DNA from: Flavobacterium commune | GTDB taxonomy: Bacteria > Bacteroidota > Bacteroidia > Flavobacteriales > Flavobacteriaceae | Length of the DNA stretch: 64,000 nt | Assembly: GCF_001857965.1 (NCBI RefSeq) | Contig: NZ_CP017774.1 | Span: forward strand, 1,922,001-1,986,000 | Direction: 5' to 3' | Position numbers and translations under genes: made by a program | Notes under the pieces: model-generated | The model's database searches: none | Seen by the model: the letters and a program-made list of their open reading frames with translations, nothing else | What the model was told of the DNA's origin: nothing | In this document: positions 53,999 to 62,185 of the stretch, in pieces | Position numbering within the stretch: position 1 is the stretch's first letter | Layout: each line of letters starts with the position of its first letter

Positions 53999-55543
53999 TT
54001 AGTCTTTTATAGCATTTCCTTTATTGTCAAAGAAATGATATTCTAAATACGTGTAAGCGTCACGTGGTATAATTTTCACCCATTTTTTATGTTCAAGGAA
54101 CCATTTTGAACGTAATGATGGAAAACCTTTGCTGAGGTAAGCAGCCACAAACGGATGTACATTAAGTACTACTTTTTTGTGGGTTTTTAAAATTCTTTCC
54201 AGGTCGGCGTTGATTTTGTCAATGATTAGTATTGGTGCTTCGATTTCACCATTTTCATTGTTTGGGTCTTCTTCTCTGGTTTTAATATTTCTTTCTGGTC
54301 TTACTCTTTGTCTGGTAATTTGGACTAATCCAAATTTACTAGGAGGTAAGATTTTGTGTTTTGCTTTATCGTCGCTCATTTCTTCCCTCAGGAAGTCGAA
54401 CAAGACTTTGCGATTTTCGGGATTAGACATATCGATAAAATCCACTACTATGATACCGCCCATATCGCGCAAACGCAATTGTCTGGCTATTTCGGCTGCG
54501 GCAATCATATTGACTTCCATGGCTGTGTCTTCCTGATTAGTTGCTTTATTCGAACGGTTTCCGCTGTTCACATCAATTACGTGTAGAGCTTCAGTGTGTT
54601 CGATAATAAGATAAGCGCCTTTACTCATGGAAACGGTTTTCCCAAAAGAAGTTTTGATTTGTCTCTCTATATTGTATTTCTCGAAGATTGGCGTGTCGTT
54701 TGATTGATAAAACTTCACAATAGATTGTTTGGATGGAGCAATTTCTTGCAAGTAATCCTTTGTTTGGTTGTACAACTCTTCATCATCTATTTGGATACTG
54801 GTAAAGGTATCGTTGAAAACGTCTCTTAGTATTGAGGAAGCTCGGTTGAGTTCGCCTAATACTTTTGAGGGATGATGAGCAGTTGGTAATTTCTTACACA
54901 TTGCAGTCCATCTGCTTAGCAGGTTCTGCAAATCTTTTTCTAATTCGGCTGTATTTTTGCCTTCGGCTACTGTGCGAACAATAACACCAAATCCTTTTGG
55001 TTTGATGGATTGTACAAGTTTTTTTAGTCGGTCTTTTTCTTTTTTGTCTTCTATTTTTTGAGAAATAGAAACACGGTCGGAGAAAGGAACTAAAACAATA
55101 AAACGTCCGGCAAGAGAAAGCTCAGCACTAATTCTTGGTCCTTTGGTAGATATTGGTTCTTTTACAACTTGTACTAAGATAGATTGATTGGCGTTTATTA
55201 CATCAGTAATGGTCCCATCTTTGTCTATCTCTTTTTCAAACTGAAAGTTTTTTAGGGAGAAATCTTTTATTTTACCTGCGCTTACAAGTTTTATGAATTT
55301 CAGTTGGGAAGTTAGATTAGGACCTAGGTCGTGATAATGTAAAAAGGCATCTTTTTCGAAGCCTACATTTACAAAAGCAGCATTGAGTCCGGCAACAGGT
55401 TTTCTGATTTTGGCAATAAAAATATCGCCTACCTGAAAGTTGCTTGTCTCTTCTTCTTTGTGTAATTCAATTAGTTTTCCATCTTTTAATAAGGCAAAAT
55501 CTACTGAATCAGAACTAGATCGAATGATTAATTCTTTATTCAT
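53999..55543 (-). CDS. rng: Ribonuclease E/G family endoribonuclease
   Basis: 514 residues, the RNase G-like length without the long scaffold tail of RNase E. S1 domain at about 35-130 (GDIFIAKIRKPVAGLNAAFVNVGFEKDAFLHYHDLG). The catalytic DNase-I-like region contains HVIDVNSGNRSNK and MGGIIVVDFIDMSNPENRK, the two Mg-binding Asp sites. The zinc-link motif C-P-x-C of the family is not visible; instead the stretch QITRQRVRPERNIKTREEDPNN replaces it, as in many Bacteroidota. It processes rRNA and mRNA. It ends a gene set with HU and the 30-codon gene upstream. Confidence 0.92.
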   Translation of the reverse strand: MNKELIIRSSSDSVDFALLKDGKLIELHKEEETSNFQVGDIFIAKIRKPVAGLNAAFVNVGFEKDAFLHYHDLGPNLTSQLKFIKLVSAGKIKDFSLKNFQFEKEIDKDGTITDVINANQSILVQVVKEPISTKGPRISAELSLAGRFIVLVPFSDRVSISQKIEDKKEKDRLKKLVQSIKPKGFGVIVRTVAEGKNTAELEKDLQNLLSRWTAMCKKLPTAHHPSKVLGELNRASSILRDVFNDTFTSIQIDDEELYNQTKDYLQEIAPSKQSIVKFYQSNDTPIFEKYNIERQIKTSFGKTVSMSKGAYLIIEHTEALHVIDVNSGNRSNKATNQEDTAMEVNMIAAAEIARQLRLRDMGGIIVVDFIDMSNPENRKVLFDFLREEMSDDKAKHKILPPSKFGLVQITRQRVRPERNIKTREEDPNNENGEIEAPILIIDKINADLERILKTHKKVVLNVHPFVAAYLSKGFPSLRSKWFLEHKKWVKIIPRDAYTYLEYHFFDNKGNAIKD

Positions 55544-55796
55544 TTGTAAATTTTTATCTGTTTTTTAGAAAATAGAACATAGAGAGAAGAGTAAAGACTT
55601 TGAAAGTCTAAAGTCTAAAATCTAAGATCTAAAATCTTATTTACAGATGGATTAAACAATATTTTTGAACAGGTATTAACCCGGGGAGATTTTAGATTTC
55701 TGAATTTTGATTCTTGGTTTTAGATTTTTTAAATCTGCAATCTTAAATCGGTAATCTACAATCTTAAATCTCAATTTCAATGAACGTTTAAAAAGA
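55544..55796. repeat. Low-complexity stretch of AATCTNAAATC-type motifs
   Basis: The 253 nt upstream of rng are dominated by repeats such as tctaaaatctaagatctaaa and aatcttaaatcggtaatct. A similar short stretch precedes lysC (26920-26940). No gene or clear promoter recognised. Confidence 0.5.
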
Positions 55797-55821
55797 AAAA
55801 AGTAGTTCTAGACTACTTTTT
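55797..55821 (-). terminator. Hairpin at the end of the 30-codon gene
   Basis: aaaaagtagt (55797-55806) pairs perfectly with actacttttt (55812-55821) around tctag. It includes the stop codon of the gene and has a T tract on the minus strand. Confidence 0.7.
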
Positions 55822-55905
55822 CTTTTTGTGACGGTTAGCTCTCGCTCTTTTTTTACGTTTGTGCGTAGCTACCTTATGTCTTTTTCTTTTTTTACCACTT
55901 GGCAT
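55813..55905 (-). CDS. 30-residue very basic protein, probably ribosome-associated
   Basis: Read by hand from the sequence: ATG at 55905 (complement), 30 codons, stop TAG. It begins MPSGKKRKRHKVATHKRKKR and ends in RHKKKK: 20 of 30 residues are Lys, Arg or His and there are no acidic residues. Proteins of this kind with the same start are, to my knowledge, conserved next to HU in Bacteroidota, and the composition is that of a small ribosomal or RNA-binding protein. It starts 28 nt after the HU gene on the same strand, so the two are probably one transcript, closed by a hairpin that contains its stop codon. Which ribosomal protein it might be is not settled by sequence. Confidence 0.75.
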   Translation of the reverse strand: MPSGKKRKRHKVATHKRKKRARANRHKKKK

Positions 55906-55933
55906 AATCTTTTAGATTTTATGATTAATAATA

Positions 55934-56224
55934 TTATTTTGCTTCGTTATTTGTTTTTACTCCTTCTACAAAAACTTTTGCAGGTTTGAAAGCTGGAATG
56001 TTGTGTGCAGGTATTTTAATTGTAGTGTTTTTAGAGATATTTCTACCTGTTTTCTCTGCTCTTGTCTTTACGATAAAGCTACCAAAACCTCTTAAATATA
56101 CATTATCTCCAGTTTCTAATGAAGTTTTTACTTCTTCCATAAAAGTCTCTACTGTTGCTTGCACATCACCTTTTTCAAGACCTAATTTTTCTGAAATTTT
56201 CGCTACGATATCTGCTTTCGTCAT
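55934..56224 (-). CDS. HU/IHF-family DNA-binding protein
   Basis: 96 residues. The HU fold with MTKADIVAKISEKLGLEKGDVQATVETFMEEVKTSLETGDNVYLRGFGSFIVKTRAEKTGRN and the DNA-arm motif TIKIPAHNIPAFKPAKVFVEGVK (with the Pro that kinks DNA). It bends DNA in the nucleoid. The promoter TATATTTG is at 56269-56276 (complement). The 30-codon basic protein follows. HU and IHF types cannot be split safely here. Confidence 0.92.
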   Translation of the reverse strand: MTKADIVAKISEKLGLEKGDVQATVETFMEEVKTSLETGDNVYLRGFGSFIVKTRAEKTGRNISKNTTIKIPAHNIPAFKPAKVFVEGVKTNNEAK

Positions 56225-56268
56225 TTTCTTTCCTTATTTATTATTTTGTAATAATTTTTTTGAGTGTG

Positions 56269-56276
56269 CAAATATA
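56269..56276 (-). promoter_or_regulatory. -7 element of the HU gene
   Basis: TATATTTG on the minus strand, 44 nt before the ATG at 56224; perfect TAnnTTTG. Confidence 0.5.
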
Positions 56277-56333
56277 TGAATTTAAAAAACAATTATTCAA
56301 GCTAATTCATTAAATTTTAATTACATAAACTTT

Positions 56334-56341
56334 TACTTTTG
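56334..56341 (+). promoter_or_regulatory. -7 element of mutY
   Basis: TACTTTTG, a perfect TAnnTTTG, 14 nt before the mutY ATG at 56356. Confidence 0.5.
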
Positions 56342-56355
56342 TCAACAAATATTTA

Positions 56356-57423
56356 ATGATGATTTTTCATAACTTTCTAATAAAGTGGTATTTAGAAAAC
56401 AAGCGCGATTTGCCTTGGAGAAATACTACCAATCCTTACCATATTTGGCTCTCAGAAATCATGCTTCAACAGACGCGAGTTGCTCAGGGAATGCCTTATT
56501 TTTTTTCTTTCATGGAGGCTTTTCCAACGGTTTTTGACCTGGCAAATGCCGATGAAGAAAAGGTATTAAAATTATGGCAGGGTTTGGGTTATTATTCCCG
56601 TGCCCGTAATTTGCATAAAACCGCTCAATATATAGCAACTGAACTTAATGGTGTTTTTCCGGATAACTATAAGGACTTATTGCAATTAAAAGGAGTAGGT
56701 GAATATACTGCGGCTGCAATTGCTTCTTTTTCCTATAATGAAGCTGTGCCGGTTGTGGATGGAAATGTGTTCAGGGTGCTTTCCCGTTATTTTGATGTAG
56801 AAACCGATATTGCCCAGACTTCGGCCAAAAAAGAATTCGCAGCTTTGGCTTTCGAATTAATGCCAAAAGACACCCGAGGCGGAGCCGAACTGAGCGAAGC
56901 TAATCCAGCCATTTTTAATCAGGCCATAATGGAGTTTGGTGCGCTGCAATGCGTTCCTAAAAATCCGGATTGTGGGAATTGTGTTTTTAATGATAGTTGT
57001 GCAGCATTGCAAAAAAAGAAAGTTGATCAATTGCCTGTGAAATCAAAGAAGTTGAAAGTGCGAAACAGATACTTTAATTATTTGATGCTTTCGGATGCCG
57101 AGGAGAATACTTTAATTCAGAAACGAATGGCAAAAGGGATTTGGCATAACTTATATGAGTTTCCTTTGATTGAAACTTTGCAGGAAGAAGATTTTGAGTT
57201 TGTATCGAATGCTGTTCAGCAAGAATCGTTTTTTACTAATCCTATTATAAGTATGCAAGCGTGCAATGAGAAAAGTATTGTTCATAAACTATCGCACCAG
57301 CATTTACATATTAAATTTTGGAAACTAAATGTGAAAGGAGTGGTCGAAAATGGGATTACTAAAGAGCAGTTAAGGCAATATCCTTTTCCAATTGTGATTC
57401 ATAATTTTATTGAATCGGAATAG
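56356..57423 (+). CDS. mutY: A/G-specific adenine glycosylase
   Basis: 355 residues. Helix-hairpin-helix glycosylase domain with catalytic Glu in SEIMLQQTRVAQ, the HhH stretch LKGVGEYTAAAIASF, and catalytic Asp in VPVVDGNVFRVLSRYF. Four-iron cluster Cys motif C-x6-C-x2-C-x5-C (CVPKNPDCGNCVFNDSC). A C-terminal NUDIX-like domain (about 230-350) recognises 8-oxoG. It removes adenine mispaired with 8-oxoguanine. First gene of the mutY-ssb-gldE-gldD group, a layout known in Flavobacterium. An ATG directly following (56359) is an equal start. Confidence 0.95.
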   Translation: MMIFHNFLIKWYLENKRDLPWRNTTNPYHIWLSEIMLQQTRVAQGMPYFFSFMEAFPTVFDLANADEEKVLKLWQGLGYYSRARNLHKTAQYIATELNGVFPDNYKDLLQLKGVGEYTAAAIASFSYNEAVPVVDGNVFRVLSRYFDVETDIAQTSAKKEFAALAFELMPKDTRGGAELSEANPAIFNQAIMEFGALQCVPKNPDCGNCVFNDSCAALQKKKVDQLPVKSKKLKVRNRYFNYLMLSDAEENTLIQKRMAKGIWHNLYEFPLIETLQEEDFEFVSNAVQQESFFTNPIISMQACNEKSIVHKLSHQHLHIKFWKLNVKGVVENGITKEQLRQYPFPIVIHNFIESE

Positions 57424-57443
57424 AATTGCAGTGCAAAAAAATG

Positions 57444-57451
57444 TATCTTTG
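57444..57451 (+). promoter_or_regulatory. Possible internal promoter of ssb
   Basis: TATCTTTG is a perfect -7 match 28 nt before the ssb ATG at 57480. It would let ssb and gld genes be transcribed without mutY. Confidence 0.45.
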
Positions 57452-57479
57452 GGATAGATACCATAATATAAATACGACT

Positions 57480-57920
57480 ATGAACGGAACACTAAATAAG
57501 GTAATGCTAATAGGTCATTTGGGTGACGATGTTAAGTTGCACTATTTTGAGGCGGGCAATTGTATCGGAAGATTTCAGTTGGCAACAAATGAGGTGTATA
57601 TTAATAAGACTACCAATGAGAAAATTGTTTCGACTGAATGGCATAATTTAGTGGTGCGTAATAAAGCGGCTGAAATATGTGAAAAATATTTGTCAAAAGG
57701 AGATAAAATTTATGTGGAGGGAAGAATTAAATCCCGTCAGTGGCAGGCAGAAGATGGTTCGATGAAGCATACTACTGAAATTCAAGTGACCGAATTTACT
57801 TTTTTAACAACTAAAAAAGATACTGAGGGCAATAAGCAAAATCAGGGTTCAGAATCCACAAAAAACACTAATTTTGACACGCCAAATAAAGGTTTGCCTA
57901 TCAACGACTTGCCTTTTTGA
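57480..57920 (+). CDS. ssb: Single-stranded DNA-binding protein
   Basis: 146 residues from ATG at 57480 (MNGTLNKVMLIGHLGDDVKLHYF). Upstream in-frame starts overlap a -7 element and are rejected. OB fold at about 1-105 (NCIGRFQLATNEVYINKTTNEKIVSTEWHNLVVRNKAAEICEKYLSKGDKIYVEGRIKSRQW). The disordered tail ends in the acidic-hydrophobic tip INDLPF, the site that recruits partner proteins. It protects single-stranded DNA in replication and repair. Second gene in the mutY-gld group. Confidence 0.95.
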   Translation: MNGTLNKVMLIGHLGDDVKLHYFEAGNCIGRFQLATNEVYINKTTNEKIVSTEWHNLVVRNKAAEICEKYLSKGDKIYVEGRIKSRQWQAEDGSMKHTTEIQVTEFTFLTTKKDTEGNKQNQGSESTKNTNFDTPNKGLPINDLPF

Positions 57921-57943
57921 TTGTTTAACTAATCTTTTTTAAT

Positions 57944-59242
57944 TTGGACCCAGAGCCCAGTTTGAATTTCGTTTACACAGTAGATTTAGATCTATTGTTC
58001 GGTTTTGCCGGAATATTTGTATTGCTGTTTTGTTCAGCAGTAGTTTCGGGAGCCGAAGTAGCCTTGTTTTCGCTGTCGCAAAAAGATATTGATGATACGC
58101 TTCAGGAAAATCTTTCGACAGGAAAAATTCTTTCCGAGCTTTTGCAAAGGCCTAAAAAACTATTAGCAACGCTTCTAGTAGCTAATAACTTCATTAATAT
58201 AGGAGTTGTTATTCTGTTCTCTTTTATTGGTTCCGATTTGTTTGCGGCAGTTACTTCGCCTGTATTGAAATTTATTTTTGAAGTTATCGTTGTGACTTTC
58301 TTATTGTTGCTTTTTGGAGAGGTGATGCCTAAAGTGTATGCCAGTAGAAATAATGTTAAGTTTGCTAAAAGTATCGCTTATCCTATCTCGATTTTGGATA
58401 GATTGCTTTCTCCAATTAGTATTCCTATGCGCGGGGCAACGGTTTATTTGCATAATAAATTAGGGAAGCAAAAGACTAATTTTTCGGTTGACCAATTGTC
58501 TCAGGCCTTAGAATTGACTTCAACTGATGAGACTTCGACTGATGAACAAAAAATATTGGAAGGAATCGTGTCTTTTGGTAATACCGATACCAGGCAGGTA
58601 ATGAGTCCTAGAATTGATATTTTTGCTTTGGAAATTACAGCTTCTTTCAGCGAAATATATGCTAAGATTTTAGAAAAAGGCTATTCGAGAATTCCGGTAT
58701 ATCGGGATAATATTGATCAGATTGAAGGGGTTTTGTTTATCAAAGATTTGTTGCCTCATATTGATAAGGAGCAATTTGACTGGACAACTTTGATAAGAGA
58801 ACCGTTTTTTGTGCCTGAGAATAAAAAGCTCGATAATTTATTAAAGGATTTTCAGTCCATGAAAAGTCATCTTGCTATTGTGGTGGATGAGTACGGTGGG
58901 ACATCGGGTTTAGTTTCTCTCGAAGATGTAATCGAAGAAATAGTAGGGGATATTAGTGATGAATTTGATGATGAGGATATTAATTTCTCTCAAATTGATG
59001 ATAGAAATTATCTTTTTGAAGGGAAAATTAATTTGAAGGATTTCTATCGAATTGTTGATGTAAACGAAGAGATATTCGAAGAAAATAAAGGAGAGGCGGA
59101 AACCTTGGCGGGGTTTATTTTAGAAATCTCAGGTAATTTTCCAGTCAAAGGACAAAAAATTACTTTTGAAAATTGCCTGTTTACTATTGAGGTTGTAGAT
59201 AAAAAACGTATCAAACAGATAAAAGTTACCATTGATGTTTAA
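57944..59242 (+). CDS. gldE: Gliding motility-associated protein GldE
   Basis: 432 residues, TTG start at 57944 (MDPEPSLNFVYTVDLDLLFG). A CNNM/DUF21 membrane domain (about 15-190, four helices: IFVLLFCSAVVSGAEVALFSLS, LLATLLVANNFINIGVVILFS, FIFEVIVVTFLLLLFGEVMPKVYA) is followed by two CBS domains (about 205-335, VMSPRIDIFALE, GYSRIPVYRDN, LAIVVDEYGGTSGLVSLEDVIEEIVGDISDE) and a CorC_HlyC transporter-associated domain. This CorC-like build is that of GldE, known to work with GldD in flavobacterial gliding and type IX secretion. The gldD gene overlaps its end, supporting the call. Confidence 0.9.
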   Translation: MDPEPSLNFVYTVDLDLLFGFAGIFVLLFCSAVVSGAEVALFSLSQKDIDDTLQENLSTGKILSELLQRPKKLLATLLVANNFINIGVVILFSFIGSDLFAAVTSPVLKFIFEVIVVTFLLLLFGEVMPKVYASRNNVKFAKSIAYPISILDRLLSPISIPMRGATVYLHNKLGKQKTNFSVDQLSQALELTSTDETSTDEQKILEGIVSFGNTDTRQVMSPRIDIFALEITASFSEIYAKILEKGYSRIPVYRDNIDQIEGVLFIKDLLPHIDKEQFDWTTLIREPFFVPENKKLDNLLKDFQSMKSHLAIVVDEYGGTSGLVSLEDVIEEIVGDISDEFDDEDINFSQIDDRNYLFEGKINLKDFYRIVDVNEEIFEENKGEAETLAGFILEISGNFPVKGQKITFENCLFTIEVVDKKRIKQIKVTIDV

Positions 59243-59828
59243 TTTAAAATGTGCCATTAAAAAACATAATTATAATACTGCGGTTTTTGTAATTGGTGTT
59301 TTGGGTTTGTTGTTGTTTTCAGGTTGTAAAGATGAAGTGTTGCCTAAGCCATCGGGTTATTTGCGATTGGATTATCCTGTGGCTGAATATGCGCATTTTG
59401 AAAATCAATGCCCGTTTACTTTTGAAATGAATTCTAAAGCAATCATAAAAGGCGAAAAAGACTGTGGTTTTACGATTTCTTATCCTAAGATGAAAGCAAC
59501 AATTTATCTGACTTATAAACCGGTAAATAATGATATTAATAAATTATTGCGTGATGCTCAAAAACTGACTTTTGAGCACGTAATAAAAGCAAATGATATT
59601 TTGGAACAACCCTATTTGAATCAACAAAAGAAAGTTTACGGCATGTTTTATCAGGTAAATGGAAATGCTGCAACTAACTCACAGTTTTATGCTACCGACA
59701 GTACAAAGCATTTTTTAACGGCTTCAGTTTATTTTTATGCCAAACCTAATTTTGATTCGATTATGCCAGCGGCCAGTTATATCAAAAATGATATGCAGCG
59801 TTTGATGGAAACGCTGGAGTGGAAATAA
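59235..59828 (+). CDS. gldD: Gliding motility lipoprotein GldD
   Basis: 197 residues from ATG at 59235, which overlaps the last 8 nt of gldE; a TTG 3 nt earlier is also in frame. The lipobox is LLLFSGC (Cys29), after a hydrophobic stretch FVIGVLGLLLFSG. The mature part PSGYLRLDYPVAEYAHFENQCPFTFEMNSKAII and DCGFTISYPKMKATIYLTYKPV matches the GldD family as I know it. GldD is required for gliding motility and chitin use in Flavobacterium. Translation is probably coupled to gldE. The EamA-type gene follows after 1 nt. Confidence 0.92.
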   Translation: MFNLKCAIKKHNYNTAVFVIGVLGLLLFSGCKDEVLPKPSGYLRLDYPVAEYAHFENQCPFTFEMNSKAIIKGEKDCGFTISYPKMKATIYLTYKPVNNDINKLLRDAQKLTFEHVIKANDILEQPYLNQQKKVYGMFYQVNGNAATNSQFYATDSTKHFLTASVYFYAKPNFDSIMPAASYIKNDMQRLMETLEWK

Positions 59829-59829
59829 T

Positions 59830-60696
59830 ATGGAATCCAAACAACTAAAATGGTTTTATTTGCTGGTTCTTTCCTTAATTTGGGGTAGTTCGTTTATCCT
59901 TATAAAAAAAGGACTGTTGGGATTATCAGCCATTCAGGTAGGTTCGTTACGAATTATTTTTGCTTCTTTTTTTCTGTTGCTAATCGGGTTTAAAAGTCTA
60001 ATGCTTATTCCGAAGTTAAAGTGGAAATACATTGCTATTACGGCTCTTTTCGGAACTTTTTTTCCTGCTTTTCTGTTTGCTATTGCTCAAACGGAATTAG
60101 ATAGTTCAGTAACTTCAATTTTAAATTCTTTGACGCCATTGAATACATTGGCAATAGGAGTGTTGTTTTTTGGGATCGATTTTCAACGAAAACAACTTTG
60201 GGGATTGTTAATTGGGCTTTTAGGGAGTTTGCTTTTGGTTTATAACGGTGCGCAAAATAATCCTGAACAAAATTATTATTATGCTTTGTTGATTATTATG
60301 GCTTCGTTTAGTTATGCTACCAATGTTAATTTGATAAAAAGACATTTGTCTGACGTAAGTCCTGTAAGTATAACGACCGGGAATTTTGTGGTGCTTTTAA
60401 TTCCGGCAATACTTATTTTGCTTTTTTCAGGTTTTCCGGAACAAATTCACTTGGAGAAAACACAAAAAGCAGCTTGTTTTATAATGATTCTGGGTGTTTT
60501 AGGAACTGGAATTGCTAATATTCTTTTCTTTAAATTAATACAAATTGCTTCTCCTGTTTTTGCTGCATCAGTAACTTATTTGATTCCTGTTATAGCACTG
60601 TTTTGGGGATTATTGGATAATGAAATACTAACGCTCGTTCAGTTTTTTGGCGCTTTTGTTATTTTAATCGGTGTTTATTTGAGTGCGAAGAAGTAA
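59830..60696 (+). CDS. EamA/DMT-family transporter
   Basis: 288 residues, ten transmembrane helices in two EamA repeats (about 5-135 and 150-287). Family motifs: LIWGSSFILIKKGL in helix 1, ALFGTFFPAFLFAIAQTELDSSVTSILNSLTPLNTL, and ITYLIPVIALFWGLL-type near the end. Probably a metabolite exporter; the substrate is unknown. It starts 1 nt after gldD, so it is the last gene of the operon, though no gliding role is known to me. A long hairpin follows. Confidence 0.88.
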   Translation: MESKQLKWFYLLVLSLIWGSSFILIKKGLLGLSAIQVGSLRIIFASFFLLLIGFKSLMLIPKLKWKYIAITALFGTFFPAFLFAIAQTELDSSVTSILNSLTPLNTLAIGVLFFGIDFQRKQLWGLLIGLLGSLLLVYNGAQNNPEQNYYYALLIIMASFSYATNVNLIKRHLSDVSPVSITTGNFVVLLIPAILILLFSGFPEQIHLEKTQKAACFIMILGVLGTGIANILFFKLIQIASPVFAASVTYLIPVIALFWGLLDNEILTLVQFFGAFVILIGVYLSAKK

Positions 60697-60699
60697 GAA

Positions 60700-60747
60700 G
60701 TTATGAGTTATAAGTTAAACTGCGTGGTTTAACTCATAACTCATAAC
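60700..60747. terminator. 21-bp stem-loop between convergent genes
   Basis: Left arm 60700-60720 (gttatgagttataagttaaa plus c) pairs with right arm 60727-60747 with a single G-T wobble; loop of 6 nt. It serves as a likely bidirectional terminator or is a dispersed palindrome. Confidence 0.65.
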
Positions 60748-60759
60748 ATTTTCTACTAT

Positions 60760-62172
60760 TTAGAATTGAGGTTTTTCTACAGGATTTCCATATTTGTCAA
60801 AATAAGAAATAGGAATGTTGAGTTTTTCTAATCCGGGAATAACTTCTTTGGCTTTACCTACAATAATTATTCGCGAATTGTCTATTAAAAAATATTTGTT
60901 TGCGGCAGCTAATACATCTTCTTTAGTGACTGCGTTAATGGTTTTGATGTAGTTTTCATAAAAATCATCAGCTAAGTCTTCTGTTTTTGTGTTCAAAGCG
61001 TATCTGGCAACCGATTCCGGTTTTTCGGCTTTCATTACAAATCGGCCAATGTAACCTGCTTTTGCATTGTTAAGCTGCTCGGTAGTTACTTTTTCGGTTC
61101 TTATTTTTTTGATTTCTTTGATAAATTCTACAACGGCACTATCAGTTACATTGTTTTTTACTGCCGATGCCGATCTGATATTGGTTACATATTTCCCGGC
61201 CCCAATATTAGTGCTGGCACCATAAGTCCAGCCATGAGCTTCTCTTAAATTCATGTTTAGGTAGCTGTTGAAACCTCCTCCCAGAATGTAACTGGCAATT
61301 ACCGCAGGGAAAAAATCTTTGTGGTTCATTCTTAAATTGTAGGTGTTTACTACTGAGATTTCTGATTGAACGGCATTAGGAACATCGATAAAATTAATTT
61401 GAGTTGTTGGTACGTTTACCGGGTCAGGATAGATGCTTTTAGAGATGTCTGTTTTTTTCCAGGAACCAAAAAGTTCTTCGATTATCGGTTTGATTTCGTT
61501 GTATTTAATATCTCCAACAATTGCTAAATAAGCGTTTTGAGGGGCGAAATTGTTGTTGTAGTTTTTGATGACATCTTCCAGGGTGATATTGGATAAACTT
61601 TCTTCGGTGATGAATTCGCCTGAAGGATGATTTTTTCCAAAAGAAAGCGCATTAACCATTCTGCTGGCAATGGACGAAACACTTTTTTCCTGAGAGCGTA
61701 AGCTTTCTATTAGTTTGGCTTTTTCTTTATCAAGTTCTTCCTGAGTGAAATTAGGGTCTAAAGCGCCATAGGCTAAAAGTTCTAAGGTGCGTTTTGAGAA
61801 TTTAGAAAGCGAGCTGGCATGGGCACTGCTGGAGCTGAAATCTATTGTGGCTCCCATAAAATCGATTTCTTCGTTAAAGTCTTCTTTGGATATTTTAGTG
61901 CTGCCGTTTCCTATAAGGTTGCTGCATAATTCATCAACTCCTTTTTTGTTTCCTTCGGCAAATGGTGGATTGTCAATAGTAAGGTTGTAAGTGACCTTAG
62001 GGAGTTTGTGGTTTTCAACAATCATTACAGTGAGTCCGTTAGCTAAGGTAAAACTTTGTGGTTTTTTGATATTGACAACTGGTGGTTTTCCGGCTATAGG
62101 TTGTTTGCGTTCTTGTGCTTGCATGATTGCTGAGACTAGTATTAGAATGAGTAATATACTTGATTTTTTCAT
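60760..62172 (-). CDS. M16-family peptidase-like subunit without catalytic motif
   Basis: 470 residues with a signal peptide (MKKSSILLILILVSAIMQAQ). Two M16 lobes: the first (about 40-220) reads GVDELCSNLIGNGS where active members have HxxEH, so the zinc site is missing. The second lobe keeps AHGWTYGASTNIG and the arginine/tyrosine stretch typical of the substrate-binding partner. Pairs of this kind form a heterodimer with an active M16 subunit. The active partner is 13 nt upstream on the same strand, so the two are one operon. It is expected in the periplasm or outer membrane. Confidence 0.9.
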   Translation of the reverse strand: MKKSSILLILILVSAIMQAQERKQPIAGKPPVVNIKKPQSFTLANGLTVMIVENHKLPKVTYNLTIDNPPFAEGNKKGVDELCSNLIGNGSTKISKEDFNEEIDFMGATIDFSSSSAHASSLSKFSKRTLELLAYGALDPNFTQEELDKEKAKLIESLRSQEKSVSSIASRMVNALSFGKNHPSGEFITEESLSNITLEDVIKNYNNNFAPQNAYLAIVGDIKYNEIKPIIEELFGSWKKTDISKSIYPDPVNVPTTQINFIDVPNAVQSEISVVNTYNLRMNHKDFFPAVIASYILGGGFNSYLNMNLREAHGWTYGASTNIGAGKYVTNIRSASAVKNNVTDSAVVEFIKEIKKIRTEKVTTEQLNNAKAGYIGRFVMKAEKPESVARYALNTKTEDLADDFYENYIKTINAVTKEDVLAAANKYFLIDNSRIIIVGKAKEVIPGLEKLNIPISYFDKYGNPVEKPQF

Positions 62173-62185
62173 GTTTCGAAATAGC

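Noticed and set aside
57426..57479. Longer ssb start giving an 18-residue extension
   Set aside because: The extension covers the -7 element TATCTTTG, and the family N-terminus is MNGTLNKV at 57480.
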